Notes: generated by a model not told the origin, from the letters alone. Shown: positions 30,719 to 41,091, counted from the stretch's first letter. The stretch: DNA of 64,000 bases from Proteus hauseri ATCC 700826 (GCF_001654965.1 NZ_LXEV01000016.1:62001-126000); one strand, 5' to 3'. Numbers and translations: made by a program.

Positions 30719-30999
30719 CTAGTAGTAAATTATTTTTGTTTCTACAATATTATTTTTTTTTAGCCATAGTTCTATTTCTTCGAATAGTTCAAAAGTATCC
30801 ATTTCTAATATGGAAGAAAAGCTCAATATATATTCTAAAGTAAAAGATGTTTTACCATTTTCATATCTAGATATTTGTTGTTGACTTGGTTTTAATAATT
30901 TACCTAGTTCTTTGCCTGATAGGTTTTTTAATTTTCTTTTTTTTTTATAAAATGGCCAATAAACAAATTTAAATTGTTTCCAGTATTTAAAGTACTCAT
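30719..30999 (-). pseudogene. MrpJ-like HTH fimbrial regulator, out of frame at a poly-A run
   Basis: Two frames join into one XRE-type regulator. From ATG 30999 (AAGG ten bases upstream) the frame gives MSTLNTGNNLNLFIGHFIKK and reaches a stop after 23 codons. From the poly-A tract on, another frame gives KRKLKNLSGKELGKLLK, SQQQISRYENG and a helical tail ending KIIYY at the TAG (30719-30721). The SQQQxSRYE helix is the MrpJ signature. The coding strand carries ten A (30937-30946 on the plus strand as T); eleven or eight would give one intact protein (93 residues at eleven). It may be a phase-OFF allele, a gene rescued by slippage, a true pseudogene or a sequencing error. Confidence 0.75.
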
Positions 31000-31142
31000 T
31001 TTTTAATTACCTTAAGTTAAATATTCTTTTATCTGAAGCCAAGGTTATATTTATTCAAATCTGTTGTAAAAGCGTTTTAAACGATCAATCAGTATAGTTT
31101 TGATAGGTTTTGTCTATTGTAATTGATTTATTGATCGGTTTT

Positions 31143-31157
31143 ACCACTTCAAGTGGT
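31143..31157. promoter_or_regulatory. palindrome in the fimbrial promoter region
   Basis: ACCACTT-C-AAGTGGT, a 7-bp inverted repeat with a one-base centre, 144 bases upstream of the regulator start. The tight centre favours an operator over an RNA hairpin. Confidence 0.4.
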
Positions 31158-31570
31158 TTTATTTTTCCGATATTTTTCTGATGTTTTTATTTTTTATGCT
31201 TAATGCATTGTTTTATATTAGAAAAATATATTGATGAGAAATAGAGTGATTGTTTTTGATATTAATGCTCACGAGAAAATATAATTCAAAGTGAGCCTAA
31301 AAAATGAGTAAGAATATAATAATAACTGTAATAATTTGTTTCTAATAATATGGCTATTCATTAAAAATAAAAATTAAATCATATTATGATGATTATTTAT
31401 TTAATATCATTTTATGATTAGCATCTTTTTATATCGTTATATGATGACTATTTAGTTTGGATTTTTATTTAAAACTTAAAAAAGTCAGATGAATTAACAG
31501 ATTTTTTAAAACGAGAGGAGAATAAGAAGAGGGATATTTTTTACTATCCGTTTATAAACAGATATAGACA

Positions 31571-31602
31571 GATAAAGCCCCAAAAGAGGCTTTATCTTTT
31601 TT
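31571..31602. terminator. hairpin downstream of the peroxiredoxin gene
   Basis: GATAAAGCC pairs with GGCTTTATC around an eight-base loop, 54 bases past the peroxiredoxin stop. The T-run is better on the plus strand; on the minus strand only a pyrimidine-rich tail follows. Confidence 0.6.
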
Positions 31603-31655
31603 AAGTATATTTCTTTTTATAGAAAGTAACTTATATTACTAACTTAATGACGGTA

Positions 31656-32258
31656 TTACAGCTTACCAGAGTTCGCTTTCAGGTATTTAGCAACGCCATC
31701 TGGAGATGCGCCCATACCTTCTTGACCTTTTTCCCACTGAGCTGGACAAACTTCGCCGTGATCTTCGTGGAATTGCAGAGCGTCAACCATACGGATCATT
31801 TCGTCAATGTTACGACCTAATGGCAGGTCGTTAACCACTTGGTGACGAACAACACCTTCTTTATCAATCAGGAATGAACCACGCAGCGCTACGCCGGCTT
31901 CTGGGTGTTCGATACCATAGGCTTTGATGATGTCATGTTTGATATCAGCAACCATTGGGTATTTTACTTCACCAATACCACCATCATCGATAGGGGTTTT
32001 ACGCCATGCGTTATGAACGAACTCAGAGTCCATAGAAACACCGATGATTTCCACACCGCGTTTTTGGAATTCTTCAAAACGGTGATCAAATGCAATCAGT
32101 TCTGAAGGGCAAACAAAGGTGAAATCCATTGGCCAGAAGAAAATAACGGCAGGTTTGCCTTTGATAAATGAATGCAGGTTGAAATCATTAACAATTTCAC
32201 CGTTACCAAGAACAGCTGAAGCAGTGAAATCAGGGGCTTTACGAGTAACCAGAACCAT
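31656..32258 (-). CDS. typical 2-Cys peroxiredoxin (AhpC/TSA family)
   Basis: A 200-residue thiol peroxidase that reduces hydrogen peroxide and organic peroxides in the cytoplasm. The peroxidatic cysteine is Cys 50 in DFTFVCPSE and the resolving cysteine is Cys 171 in HGEVCPAQW, the typical 2-Cys arrangement. The GGxG-like segment (DDGGIGEVKYP) and C-terminal tail resemble oxidation-sensitive peroxiredoxins. It is closer to the Prx1/TsaA branch than to E. coli AhpC and no AhpF gene is nearby, so thioredoxin is the likely reductant (inference). A strong GGAGT ribosome site precedes the ATG. A palindromic repeat and an OxyR-like site lie upstream. Confidence 0.92.
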   Translation of the reverse strand: MVLVTRKAPDFTASAVLGNGEIVNDFNLHSFIKGKPAVIFFWPMDFTFVCPSELIAFDHRFEEFQKRGVEIIGVSMDSEFVHNAWRKTPIDDGGIGEVKYPMVADIKHDIIKAYGIEHPEAGVALRGSFLIDKEGVVRHQVVNDLPLGRNIDEMIRMVDALQFHEDHGEVCPAQWEKGQEGMGASPDGVAKYLKANSGKL

Positions 32259-32301
32259 AATGTACTCCTGTAGATTGAAATATTAAGGATATTTATACTC
32301 G

Positions 32302-32420
32302 TCATACTTCAAGTTGTAGCGTTGTTGACTGTGTTCATTCGCGCTAGTCACATACTTTTGTATGCTGCTAGTGACTCATTCACTTGTCGCCTAGCTACAC
32401 CTCGAATTATTTAGAGTATG
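32302..32420. repeat. enterobacterial interspersed palindromic repeat (ERIC-like)
   Basis: A roughly 119-base element with imperfect terminal inverted repeats (CATACTTCAAGTTGTAGC at the left; GCTACACCTCGAATTATT then TAGAGTATG at the right). A central nested hairpin pairs AGTCAC with GTGACT around CATAC-TTTT-GTATG. The ends match a family of intergenic palindromic repeats that I recall from Yersinia, Photorhabdus, Serratia and relatives. It carries no coding sequence and probably spread as a MITE. Only one copy is in the window. It lies between the probable peroxiredoxin promoter and its start codon. Confidence 0.7.
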
Positions 32421-32474
32421 TACCCTGTTTTTAAATGATGGATACAGCATAAATAATCAATCGCTATCGATAAA

Positions 32475-32511
32475 GTCGAACAGAACAATCTATTTAATAG
32501 ACTCTAACTAT
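32475..32511. promoter_or_regulatory. OxyR-like site upstream of the peroxiredoxin gene
   Basis: ATAG-N7-CTAT is exact at 32497-32511, and the two preceding tetranucleotides at the correct 11-base spacing match five of eight bases (GTCG, CAAT). OxyR control of a peroxiredoxin is expected biologically, but this is a short motif in AT-rich DNA. Confidence 0.3.
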
Positions 32512-32641
32512 TAACTGAATACGATAAAGTAGGATTATTTATGACTCCTTGTATGACTCGGTATTCTAATCAACTTTGAAAACGAATACCACGCTTGTTA
32601 ACAAATCGTTACCAATAAAGTGGTGGCTAATTCAAGCATCT

Positions 32642-32668
32642 TATTGATATTACAACGTAATATCAATA
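32642..32668. repeat. 12-bp inverted repeat after acpH
   Basis: TATTGATATTAC pairs exactly with its complement around a three-base loop, 40 bases past the acpH stop. No strong T-run follows on the minus strand, so it may be a weak terminator, mRNA end stabiliser or binding site. Confidence 0.6.
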
Positions 32669-32707
32669 TATAACAAAAAGATGAATTAAAAAATAAGTGT
32701 AAATGTA

Positions 32708-33295
32708 TCAGTCATTCAACTGATGTTGTTGTGCTCTTTCTAGCAATTGTGGATAAAACTGCCAAAAAATCTCACTGAGTTCGCTGTAATGCGTTTCAAG
32801 AGTAATATAAGAACCTGCAAGTGCACTGAGTTTAGGCCGGCGGCGTGCCATTCCTTTTAATGTTTGTTCAATATAAGCGGGATCTGCATAACGGATAAGC
32901 CAAGATTGTGACCATAAGTATTCGTTGAGTTCTTGGAATTTTTCTGGTGTTTTCCATAAATCAGGTTCAATTATTTTTCGGGTCTGTGTTACAAATTCGG
33001 TGAGTGGTATTTGTGGCTCAAATTGAGACCAATTCAACGACAAAAAATGATCCCAAAAAACATCTAAGGTAATTGGAGCAACACGGCGATATTCAGTAGG
33101 GAAAAGTAAACGCGCTTCTTTTACTAAAGGATGTGTGTCTGTTAGCACATCAATGCGTCGGTGCATACGAATGCCTTCGACGACAGCGGGGCTGTAATCA
33201 GAGCTAGGCGTGCCTTTTACGTAATCAGCCATCATATTGCCTAATAGAGAGCTTTTTGCTCTAAAGGCGAGATGTAAGTGTGCGAGATAGTTCAT
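32708..33295 (-). CDS. acpH: AcpH, acyl-carrier-protein phosphodiesterase
   Basis: A 195-residue enzyme that removes the 4'-phosphopantetheine arm from acyl carrier protein. The start is placed at ATG 33295 because the protein then begins MNYLAHLHLAF, as E. coli AcpH (193 residues) begins MNFLAHLHLA; a longer frame to 33343 has no support. Conserved His/Asp-rich segments are MHRRIDVLTDTHP and RRVAPITLDVFWDHFLS, probable metal ligands. It is divergent from queA, exactly as in E. coli. Confidence 0.94.
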   Translation of the reverse strand: MNYLAHLHLAFRAKSSLLGNMMADYVKGTPSSDYSPAVVEGIRMHRRIDVLTDTHPLVKEARLLFPTEYRRVAPITLDVFWDHFLSLNWSQFEPQIPLTEFVTQTRKIIEPDLWKTPEKFQELNEYLWSQSWLIRYADPAYIEQTLKGMARRRPKLSALAGSYITLETHYSELSEIFWQFYPQLLERAQQHQLND

Positions 33296-33402
33296 TTCAA
33301 TATCATAGCGCTTTTTAAATAAAAAAGAGCTTCTTTGTTGCACTGATTAGCTCTCAGCACTAGACTAGTCCGCCTGTTTTTTATCAATATAGCTGTTTAA
33401 TT

Positions 33403-34473
33403 ATGCGTGTATCAGATTTTCGTTTTGAACTACCTGAAGCCTTGATTGCTCATTATCCTCAGCCACAACGCAGTGGTTGTCGCTTGCTATCTCTTGATGG
33501 CACAACGGGGGAATTATCGCACGATGTATTTACGGATGTTTTAGATAAATTAAATGCTGGAGACTTGCTGGTTTTTAATAATACGCGAGTTATTCCTGCT
33601 CGTTTATATGGACGTAAAGCTTCTGGCGGTAAAATTGAGGTATTGGTTGAACGTATGCTTGATGAGCATCGCGTGTTGGCCCATGTAAGAGCATCTAAAT
33701 CACCCAAAGAGGGCGCTGCGCTTATTCTTGGTGAGGATGAAAGTGTTCAAGCTACTATGGTAGCGCGTCACGATACACTTTTTGAAATCCGTTTTGATGA
33801 TGAGCGAGATGTATTGACTATTCTCAATAGTATTGGGCATATGCCACTACCTCCTTATATTGATCGCCCTGATGAAGAATCTGATAAAGAGCTTTATCAA
33901 ACGGTTTATAACGAGCGCCCAGGTGCGGTTGCTGCGCCAACGGCGGGTCTGCATTTTGACGAACCTTTACTTGAAGCTTTAAGAAATAAAGGTGTCGAGA
34001 TGGCATTTGTTACCCTGCATGTAGGAGCGGGTACTTTTCAACCTGTTCGTGTTGATAATATTGAAGAGCACACCATGCATTCTGAATATGCAGAAGTGCC
34101 TCAAGATGTAGTGGATGCCGTATTAGCGTGCAAAGCACGTGGTAATAAAGTCGTTGCGGTAGGAACAACTTCTGTACGCTCTTTAGAAAGTGCTGCTAAT
34201 GCGGCAAAAGATGCATTGATTGCTCCTTTCTTTGATGATACTCAGATTTTTATTTACCCAGGCTATAACTACCAAGTTATCGACGCATTAATTACCAACT
34301 TCCATTTACCCGAATCTACGTTGATTATGTTGGTATCTGCATTTGCAGGGTATAAAAATACCATGAATGCCTATAAAGAAGCAGTTGAACAACAATATCG
34401 CTTTTTTAGTTATGGAGATGCGATGTTTATTACGCGTAATCCATTAGCTATAGATGAAAAAGTTGGAATATAA
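33403..34473 (+). CDS. queA: QueA, S-adenosylmethionine:tRNA ribosyltransferase-isomerase
   Basis: A 356-residue enzyme (E. coli 356) of queuosine synthesis. It transfers and isomerises the ribosyl part of S-adenosylmethionine onto preQ1 at position 34 of tRNAs with GUN anticodons. Family blocks visible are [42 protein letters not shown] and the C-terminal [14 protein letters not shown]. The N-terminus [16 protein letters not shown] is typical. It is 199 bases upstream of tgt, which performs the preceding step. Confidence 0.97.
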   Translation: MRVSDFRFELPEALIAHYPQPQRSGCRLLSLDGTTGELSHDVFTDVLDKLNAGDLLVFNNTRVIPARLYGRKASGGKIEVLVERMLDEHRVLAHVRASKSPKEGAALILGEDESVQATMVARHDTLFEIRFDDERDVLTILNSIGHMPLPPYIDRPDEESDKELYQTVYNERPGAVAAPTAGLHFDEPLLEALRNKGVEMAFVTLHVGAGTFQPVRVDNIEEHTMHSEYAEVPQDVVDAVLACKARGNKVVAVGTTSVRSLESAANAAKDALIAPFFDDTQIFIYPGYNYQVIDALITNFHLPESTLIMLVSAFAGYKNTMNAYKEAVEQQYRFFSYGDAMFITRNPLAIDEKVGI

Positions 34474-34606
34474 CTTAGATATATCATCAGAATTTATCGT
34501 TTTAAGTCTGTCTTTTAGGTCAAGTGTGTTGTTATTTCACTATTAACCCCCCGATGACCTTGACTCAACACGGGTTTTTATTGATGTAACATATACAGTC
34601 GTCTAA

Positions 34607-35815
<1,209 letters not shown>

Positions 35816-35826
35816 TGTATACGACA

Positions 35827-35856
35827 AAGCCCAATTCTGTGTATGATATTGGGCTT
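35827..35856 (+). terminator. hairpin between tgt and yajC
   Basis: AAGCCCAAT pairs with ATTGGGCTT around a 12-base loop. No T-run follows, so it is more likely an attenuator or processing hairpin than a full terminator. Confidence 0.5.
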
Positions 35857-35900
35857 ATAATTTGAATATCGTCGATATCGACAACAATGAGGAAAAGTGA

Positions 35901-36236
35901 ATGAGTTTTTTCATTTCTGATGCTGTTGCTTCTGCTGGACAAGCAGCGCCTGAAGCAAGCTTTATGTCTATTTTACCGATGTTAGTGATCTTTATTTTGA
36001 TTTTCTACTTTATGATCCTACGTCCACAGCAAAAACGTACTAAAGAACATCGTAAATTGATGGACTCTATTGGTAAAGGTGACGAAGTTTTAACCACTGG
36101 CGGTTTAATCGGACGCGTTGTTAAAGTTTCAGATAACGGCTATGTTGTTGTTGCTCTGAATGAAACAACTGAAGTAACCATCAAACGTGACTTTGTTGCT
36201 GCTGTGTTACCTAAAGGCACAATGAAAGCAATTTAA
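35901..36236 (+). CDS. yajC: YajC, Sec translocon accessory subunit
   Basis: A 111-residue single-pass inner-membrane protein (E. coli 110). One hydrophobic helix at about residues 18-38 is followed by RPQQKRTKEH and a small cytoplasmic beta domain (GDEVLTTGGLIGRVVKV). It associates with SecD-SecF-YidC at the SecYEG channel. The ATG follows GAGGAAAA. The usual yajC-secD-secF order is kept, with 32 bases before secD. Confidence 0.96.
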   Translation: MSFFISDAVASAGQAAPEASFMSILPMLVIFILIFYFMILRPQQKRTKEHRKLMDSIGKGDEVLTTGGLIGRVVKVSDNGYVVVALNETTEVTIKRDFVAAVLPKGTMKAI

Positions 36237-36268
36237 TTTAATTTCCCCAAAGGGAAAAGGGAACTGCC

Positions 36269-38116
36269 GTGCTAAACCGTTATCCTTTGTGGAAGTATCT
36301 GATGCTGATATTCGCTATCCTCATCGGTCTGCTTTACGCACTTCCTAACCTATATGGTGAGGATCCGGCTGTTCAAATCACTGGCGCGCGGGGAACCGCC
36401 GCCAATGAGCAAACACTGGATCAAGTTCGATCTTTATTAGATAAAGAAAAAATAGAAGCGAAATCAATTGCACTGGAAAATGGTGCGATATTGGCTCGTT
36501 TCAATAACCCTGATATTCAGTTACGTGCCCGTGAAGTGTTGTTACCTGCTTTAGGTGACCAGTTCGTTGTTGCACTTAACCTTGCTCCTGCAACACCAAA
36601 ATGGTTAGAAGCCATTGGTGGTGAGCCAATGAAACTGGGGTTAGACTTACGTGGTGGTGTTCACTTCCTGATGGAAGTTGATATGGACACTGCGCTAGGC
36701 AAACTTCAGGAACAAAATGTTGAGAGTCTACGTACTTTATTACGTGACGAAGGCATTGCGTATTCTTCTATCCGTAAAACGGATAATTATGGTGTTGAAG
36801 TTCGTTTTCGTAACTCAGATGATCGCTCTAAAGCTTCAGATTACCTCTCTCGTCGTAACCCAGATTTAATTTTTAGAGATGGTGCTAATAACTCTTTAAG
36901 AGCAATTTTTACTGATGAACGTTTACGTGATGCACGTACTTATGCAGTACAACAAAACATCACCATTTTACGTAACCGTGTAAACCAACTCGGTGTTGCT
37001 GAGCCATTAGTTCAACGTCAAGGCGCTGACCGTATTGTTGTTGAATTACCAGGTATCCAAGATACTGCTCGTGCAAAAGAAATTTTAGGTGCAACTGCAA
37101 CATTAGAATTCCGTTTAGTAAATACTGCTGTTGACCCATCAGCGCTAGAAACAGGCCGTATCCCGGGTGACTCAGAAGTGAAATATACCCGTGATGGTGC
37201 TCCTGCCATTCTCTATAAACGCGTTATTTTAACGGGTGATCATATTACAGACTCAACGTCTCAGTCTGATGAATATGGTCAGCCACAAGTGAGTATTTCA
37301 CTTGATAGTGCGGGTGGTTCCATTATGTCTAATTTTACAAAAGATAACGTCGGTAAACCGATGGCAACGCTTTTTGTAGAATATAAAGACAGTGGAAAAC
37401 GCGATGAAAATGATCGTGCAATATTGGTAAAAAATGAAGAAGTCATTAACGTTGCCAATATTCAAACACGTTTAGGAAATAGCTTCCGTATTACGGGAAT
37501 TTCTAACGCAAATGAAGCACGCCAATTATCGCTGTTACTTCGTGCAGGTGCTTTGATTGCACCAATCCAAATTGTTGAAGAAAGAACCATTGGGCCAACT
37601 TTAGGTCTTCAGAACATTACACAAGGTTTAGAAGCGTGTTTATGGGGTCTGATTGCTTCTGTAGCCTTTATGATTCTTTATTATCGTAAATTTGGTGTGA
37701 TTGCGAGTACCGCATTAATGGCGAACTTGGTGTTGATTGTCGGGGTAATGTCATTATTACCCGGTGCAACGCTAACAATGCCAGGTATTGCAGGTATTGT
37801 GTTAACACTTGCGGTAGCGGTCGATGCTAACGTACTGATAAACGAACGTATTAAAGAAGAGTTACGTAACGGACGCTCAGTACAGCAAGCAATCCATGAA
37901 GGTTATAAAGGAGCCTTCTCCAGTATTATTGATGCGAACTTAACCACACTGATTACAGCGGTGATCCTTTATGCGGTCGGTACTGGCTCTATTAAAGGCT
38001 TTGCAATCACAACTGCTATCGGGGTTGCGACCTCCATGTTTACCGCTATTGTCGGTACTCGTGCGATAGTCAACCTGCTGTATGGTGGTAAACGCATTAA
38101 GAAACTGTCTATTTAA
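36269..38116 (+). CDS. secD: SecD, protein translocation motor subunit
   Basis: A 615-residue RND-type membrane protein, the same length as E. coli SecD. It has an N-terminal helix, a large periplasmic region with the P1 domain ([16 protein letters not shown] near residue 130) and five C-terminal helices. These carry the proton-path segment [18 protein letters not shown]. With SecF it uses the proton gradient to pull proteins out of the translocon on the periplasmic side. It starts at GTG 36269 after AAAGGGAAAAGGG, and ends 10 bases before secF. Confidence 0.97.
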   Translation: MLNRYPLWKYLMLIFAILIGLLYALPNLYGEDPAVQITGARGTAANEQTLDQVRSLLDKEKIEAKSIALENGAILARFNNPDIQLRAREVLLPALGDQFVVALNLAPATPKWLEAIGGEPMKLGLDLRGGVHFLMEVDMDTALGKLQEQNVESLRTLLRDEGIAYSSIRKTDNYGVEVRFRNSDDRSKASDYLSRRNPDLIFRDGANNSLRAIFTDERLRDARTYAVQQNITILRNRVNQLGVAEPLVQRQGADRIVVELPGIQDTARAKEILGATATLEFRLVNTAVDPSALETGRIPGDSEVKYTRDGAPAILYKRVILTGDHITDSTSQSDEYGQPQVSISLDSAGGSIMSNFTKDNVGKPMATLFVEYKDSGKRDENDRAILVKNEEVINVANIQTRLGNSFRITGISNANEARQLSLLLRAGALIAPIQIVEERTIGPTLGLQNITQGLEACLWGLIASVAFMILYYRKFGVIASTALMANLVLIVGVMSLLPGATLTMPGIAGIVLTLAVAVDANVLINERIKEELRNGRSVQQAIHEGYKGAFSSIIDANLTTLITAVILYAVGTGSIKGFAITTAIGVATSMFTAIVGTRAIVNLLYGGKRIKKLSI

Positions 38117-38126
38117 GGAGCACGTT

Positions 38127-39095
38127 GTGGCACAGGATTATACTGTTGAACAATTAAACCACGGTCGTAGAGTCATTGACTTTATGCGTTGGGACAACGT
38201 CGCCTTTAGTATTTCGTTTCTGCTTTTGGTAGCGTCAATTGCTATCATTTCCGTGAAAGGATTTAACTGGGGATTGGATTTTACTGGGGGTACGGTAATT
38301 GAGATCAATCTCAGTCAGCCGGCAGACCTTGATAAAATGCGTGATAGCCTAGCAGCTGCTGGTTATAAAGATCCTCTGTTACAGAACTTCGGTAGCAGCC
38401 GCGATATTATGGTGCGTATGCCTCCTGTTGAAGGACAGGCAGGACAAGAATTAGGTAAGAAAATCATCGATATTATCAATGTTGAAATTGATAACGATGC
38501 GACAGTTAAACGGATTGAATTTGTTGGGCCAAGTGTAGGTAGTGAATTGGCTCAAACGGGGGCAATGGCGTTATTATCTGCACTTATCTGTATTCTTATT
38601 TATGTTGGATTCCGTTTTGAATGGCGTTTGGCGCTGGGTGCTGTTATTTCCCTTGCGCATGACGTAGTGATTACGCTCGGTTTACTTTCACTATTTCAAA
38701 TAGAAGTCGACTTAACCATTGTGGCATCATTGATGTCTGTTATCGGTTACTCACTAAACGATAGTATTGTTGTATCAGACCGTATTCGTGAGAACTTCCG
38801 TAAAATTCGTCGTGGAACATCATATGAAATTATGAACGTTTCTTTGACGCAGACATTAAGCCGTACCATCATGACATCAGCAACAACATTGTTAGTTGTA
38901 TTAATGCTGTATATCTTTGGTGGTTCAATGCTCAAAGGCTTCTCTTTAGTTATGTTGATCGGTGTTACGATAGGTACAATTTCTTCCATTTATGTGGCTT
39001 CTGCGTTAGCACTGAAAATGGGCATGAAACGTGAACACTTGATTGTACAAAAAGTGGAAAAAGAGGGTGCGGATCAGACAACTCTCTTACCTTAA
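38127..39095 (+). CDS. secF: SecF, protein translocation motor subunit
   Basis: A 322-residue partner of SecD (E. coli 323) with six membrane helices and one periplasmic domain. The start is GTG 38127, eight bases after AAGGAG, giving [19 protein letters not shown] as in E. coli; the longer frame overlapping secD is rejected. The helix-4 motif [20 protein letters not shown] and the conserved [10 protein letters not shown] are present. A good terminator follows. Confidence 0.97.
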   Translation: MAQDYTVEQLNHGRRVIDFMRWDNVAFSISFLLLVASIAIISVKGFNWGLDFTGGTVIEINLSQPADLDKMRDSLAAAGYKDPLLQNFGSSRDIMVRMPPVEGQAGQELGKKIIDIINVEIDNDATVKRIEFVGPSVGSELAQTGAMALLSALICILIYVGFRFEWRLALGAVISLAHDVVITLGLLSLFQIEVDLTIVASLMSVIGYSLNDSIVVSDRIRENFRKIRRGTSYEIMNVSLTQTLSRTIMTSATTLLVVLMLYIFGGSMLKGFSLVMLIGVTIGTISSIYVASALALKMGMKREHLIVQKVEKEGADQTTLLP

Positions 39096-39124
39096 TTGAG
39101 TGTTTCTCTGATAAAACATCGCGG

Positions 39125-39160
39125 ACACCCTGCCAGTTAATGACTGACAGGGTGTTTTTT
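39125..39160 (+). terminator. terminator after secF
   Basis: ACACCCTG pairs with CAGGGTGT, enclosing a smaller CAGT/ACTG stem, and is followed by T6. It ends the tgt-yajC-secDF unit. Confidence 0.9.
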
Positions 39161-39213
39161 GTTCACTGAACAGGTACACTGTTTATGAGTATTGTCAAAA
39201 AGTAGGAATAACT

Positions 39214-39663
39214 ATGCATTGCCCATTTTGTGGAGCCGTAGATACCAAAGTAATTGATTCCAGACTTGTTGGTGATGGTTCACAAGTGCGCCGTCGTCGT
39301 CAATGTCTTGTATGCCATGAGAGATTTACTACCTTTGAAGTCGCAGAACTGGTGATGCCTAGGGTAGTAAAAAGTGATGAAATACGTGAACCCTTTGATG
39401 AAGAAAAATTACGTAGAGGCATGTTAAAAGCATTAGAAAAACGCCCTGTAAGTTCTGATGATGTTGAGGCGGCAATTAGCCAAATTAAATCACAACTAAG
39501 AGCCACGGGTGAGCGAGAAATTCCATCAAAAGAGATTGGTAATTTTGTTATGGAGCAATTGAAAAAGCTCGATAAAGTTGCCTATATTCGTTTTGCTTCT
39601 GTTTATCGTAGCTTTGAAGATATTCGTGATTTTGGCGAAGAAATTGCCAAATTACAGGATTAA
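39214..39663 (+). CDS. nrdR: NrdR, ribonucleotide reductase repressor
   Basis: A 149-residue transcriptional repressor (E. coli 149). An N-terminal zinc ribbon (CPFC near residue 3 and CLVC near residue 31) binds NrdR boxes. The following ATP-cone ([20 protein letters not shown] onward) senses ATP/dATP. It has its own region after the secF terminator and precedes ribD by 64 bases, as in E. coli where nrdR heads the rib-nusB group. Confidence 0.97.
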   Translation: MHCPFCGAVDTKVIDSRLVGDGSQVRRRRQCLVCHERFTTFEVAELVMPRVVKSDEIREPFDEEKLRRGMLKALEKRPVSSDDVEAAISQIKSQLRATGEREIPSKEIGNFVMEQLKKLDKVAYIRFASVYRSFEDIRDFGEEIAKLQD

Positions 39664-39727
39664 GAAATAAACTTTAATTTAATAATTTGAAAAATAACGA
39701 TAAATAATAAATTTAAATGTAATTATT

Positions 39728-40879
39728 ATGATAAATAACAACAATAACATCGATTTTACTGACCACCACGATGATGAGAAATTCATGCGTCGTGCTATTG
39801 AGCTTGCAGCACTTGGTCGTTTTACTACATCACCCAACCCTAATGTTGGATGTGTGATTGTTAAAGAGGGTGAAATTATTGGTGAAGGTTACCATCATCA
39901 TGCTGGCGGCCCTCATGCAGAAGTTAATGCATTAAAAATGGCAGGTAATAATGCTAAAGGGGCAACAGCTTATGTCACTTTAGAACCTTGTAGTCATTTT
40001 GGTAAAACGCCACCTTGTGCAGATGCTTTGGTTAATGCTGGCATAGTGCGAGTTGTTGCAGCCATGCAAGATCCTAACCCTCAAGTTGCAGGGCGTGGCT
40101 TACATAAATTACTGACTGCGGGCATTGATGTTTCTCATGGTGTATTGATGCAAGAAGCTGAAAAACTTAATGTTGGCTTTTTTAAGCGTATGAGAACAGG
40201 ATTCCCTTATATCCAACTCAAATTAGGTGCATCTTTAGATGGTAAAACGGCACTGGCTAATGGCGAAAGCCAATGGATAACATCTAAAGCTGCTCGTCAA
40301 GATGTGCAAAATTTCAGAGCACAAGCCAGTGCAATTTTGACGACAAGTGCCACTGTATTGGCAGATAATCCCTCAATGAATGTACGCTGGGATGAACTTT
40401 CTAACGAAATTAAAGCCATTTATCCACAAGAAGAACTACGCCAGCCCATTAGAATTATTACCGATAGTCAAAACAGAGTAACGCCAAAACACAAAATCAC
40501 GCAAATTGAAGGAGAGTGTTGGTTAGCGCGTACTCACTCTCAAAAAAATGAGTGGCAAGGAAATGTCTGTGAAATTTTATTACCTACGAATGGTAAGAAT
40601 AATGGCGTTGATCTTGTTTTACTAATGATGCAATTAGGTCGACGTAATATTAATACCCTGTGGGTAGAAAGTGGTGCTCATTTTGCTGGCGCATTATTAG
40701 AAGCTGGGTTAGTAGACGAGCTAATTATTTATATTGCACCTAAAATTTTAGGTAACGATGCTAGGGGATTATTTGCACTTTCACCGCTATCATCGTTATC
40801 CGAAGCTCCTGAATTTACAATAGATTCACTTCAACAAATTGGCTCTGATATTAGAGTCTGCTTAAAACCTCGTTATTAA
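39728..40879 (+). CDS. ribD: RibD, bifunctional riboflavin deaminase/reductase
   Basis: A 383-residue fused enzyme (E. coli 367). The N-terminal deaminase half has the zinc motif PHAEVNAL with PCSHFGKTPPC. The C-terminal reductase half has KLGASLDGKTALANGESQWI and a nucleotide-binding core. It carries out the second and third steps of riboflavin synthesis in the cytoplasm. The first dozen residues (MINNNNNIDFTDHHD) are a low-complexity extension; the conserved part begins at DEKFMRRAIELA, so the start is uncertain by about 15 codons. No FMN riboswitch was recognised upstream. Confidence 0.95.
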   Translation: MINNNNNIDFTDHHDDEKFMRRAIELAALGRFTTSPNPNVGCVIVKEGEIIGEGYHHHAGGPHAEVNALKMAGNNAKGATAYVTLEPCSHFGKTPPCADALVNAGIVRVVAAMQDPNPQVAGRGLHKLLTAGIDVSHGVLMQEAEKLNVGFFKRMRTGFPYIQLKLGASLDGKTALANGESQWITSKAARQDVQNFRAQASAILTTSATVLADNPSMNVRWDELSNEIKAIYPQEELRQPIRIITDSQNRVTPKHKITQIEGECWLARTHSQKNEWQGNVCEILLPTNGKNNGVDLVLLMMQLGRRNINTLWVESGAHFAGALLEAGLVDELIIYIAPKILGNDARGLFALSPLSSLSEAPEFTIDSLQQIGSDIRVCLKPRY

Positions 40880-40900
40880 TAGACGCAAATAAGTGTGTCT

Positions 40901-40930
40901 ACGGCGCTATTTGTAGTAAAATGGCGCCGT
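40901..40930 (+). terminator. hairpin after ribD
   Basis: ACGGCGC pairs with GCGCCGT around a 16-base loop, 22 bases after the ribD stop. No T-run follows, so it probably attenuates or processes the message rather than ending it. Confidence 0.5.
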
Positions 40931-41050
40931 GTGTGTTATTTCCTGTCGTTACGACATTGTTATCAGCCAACTAAATGCCTTGATTTATCAAGGGTTTTTG
41001 GCTCCTTTGCTGTGTAATAATAAAACAGAGCGCAGTAAAGGAAAGAATAT

Positions 41051-41080
41051 GATAAAATCCGCGCCCCGCGGATAGGAGAA
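41051..41080 (+). promoter_or_regulatory. probable ribH promoter -10 and leader hairpin
   Basis: A TATGATAAAAT stretch resembles a -10 element. A compact GC hairpin (TCCGCG-CCC-CGCGGA, 41058-41072) lies immediately before the AGGAG of ribH. If transcribed, the hairpin would sit next to the ribosome site and could affect translation. Confidence 0.4.
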
Positions 41081-41091
41081 AAAGGTAACCT

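Larger units (their letters stand above)
31000..31655. promoter_or_regulatory. AT-rich regulatory region upstream of the fimbrial operon
   Basis: About 650 bases with no gene. It should hold the fimbrial promoter on the minus strand. Visible elements are a near-perfect 15-base palindrome at 31143-31157, an 8-base inverted repeat CGATCAAT/ATTGATCG spaced 40 bases apart at 31082-31137, and the peroxiredoxin terminator at 31571-31602. No recombinase gene or long inverted repeat pair, as would mark an invertible promoter, was seen. Confidence 0.5.
32259..32707. other. intergenic region between acpH and the peroxiredoxin gene
   Basis: About 450 bases without a gene. From left to right it holds an interspersed palindromic repeat (32302-32420), an OxyR-like motif (32475-32511) and a strong 12-bp hairpin (32642-32668). 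Confidence 0.6.

Noticed and set aside
31000-31655. Invertible promoter element as in mrp
   Set aside because: No recombinase gene and no long inverted repeats flanking a promoter-sized segment could be found.
38082-38126. secF start overlapping secD
   Set aside because: No ribosome site; the GTG at 38127 after AAGGAG gives the family N-terminus.
39664-39727. FMN riboswitch upstream of ribD
   Set aside because: Only 64 AT-rich bases, with none of the conserved riboswitch segments.
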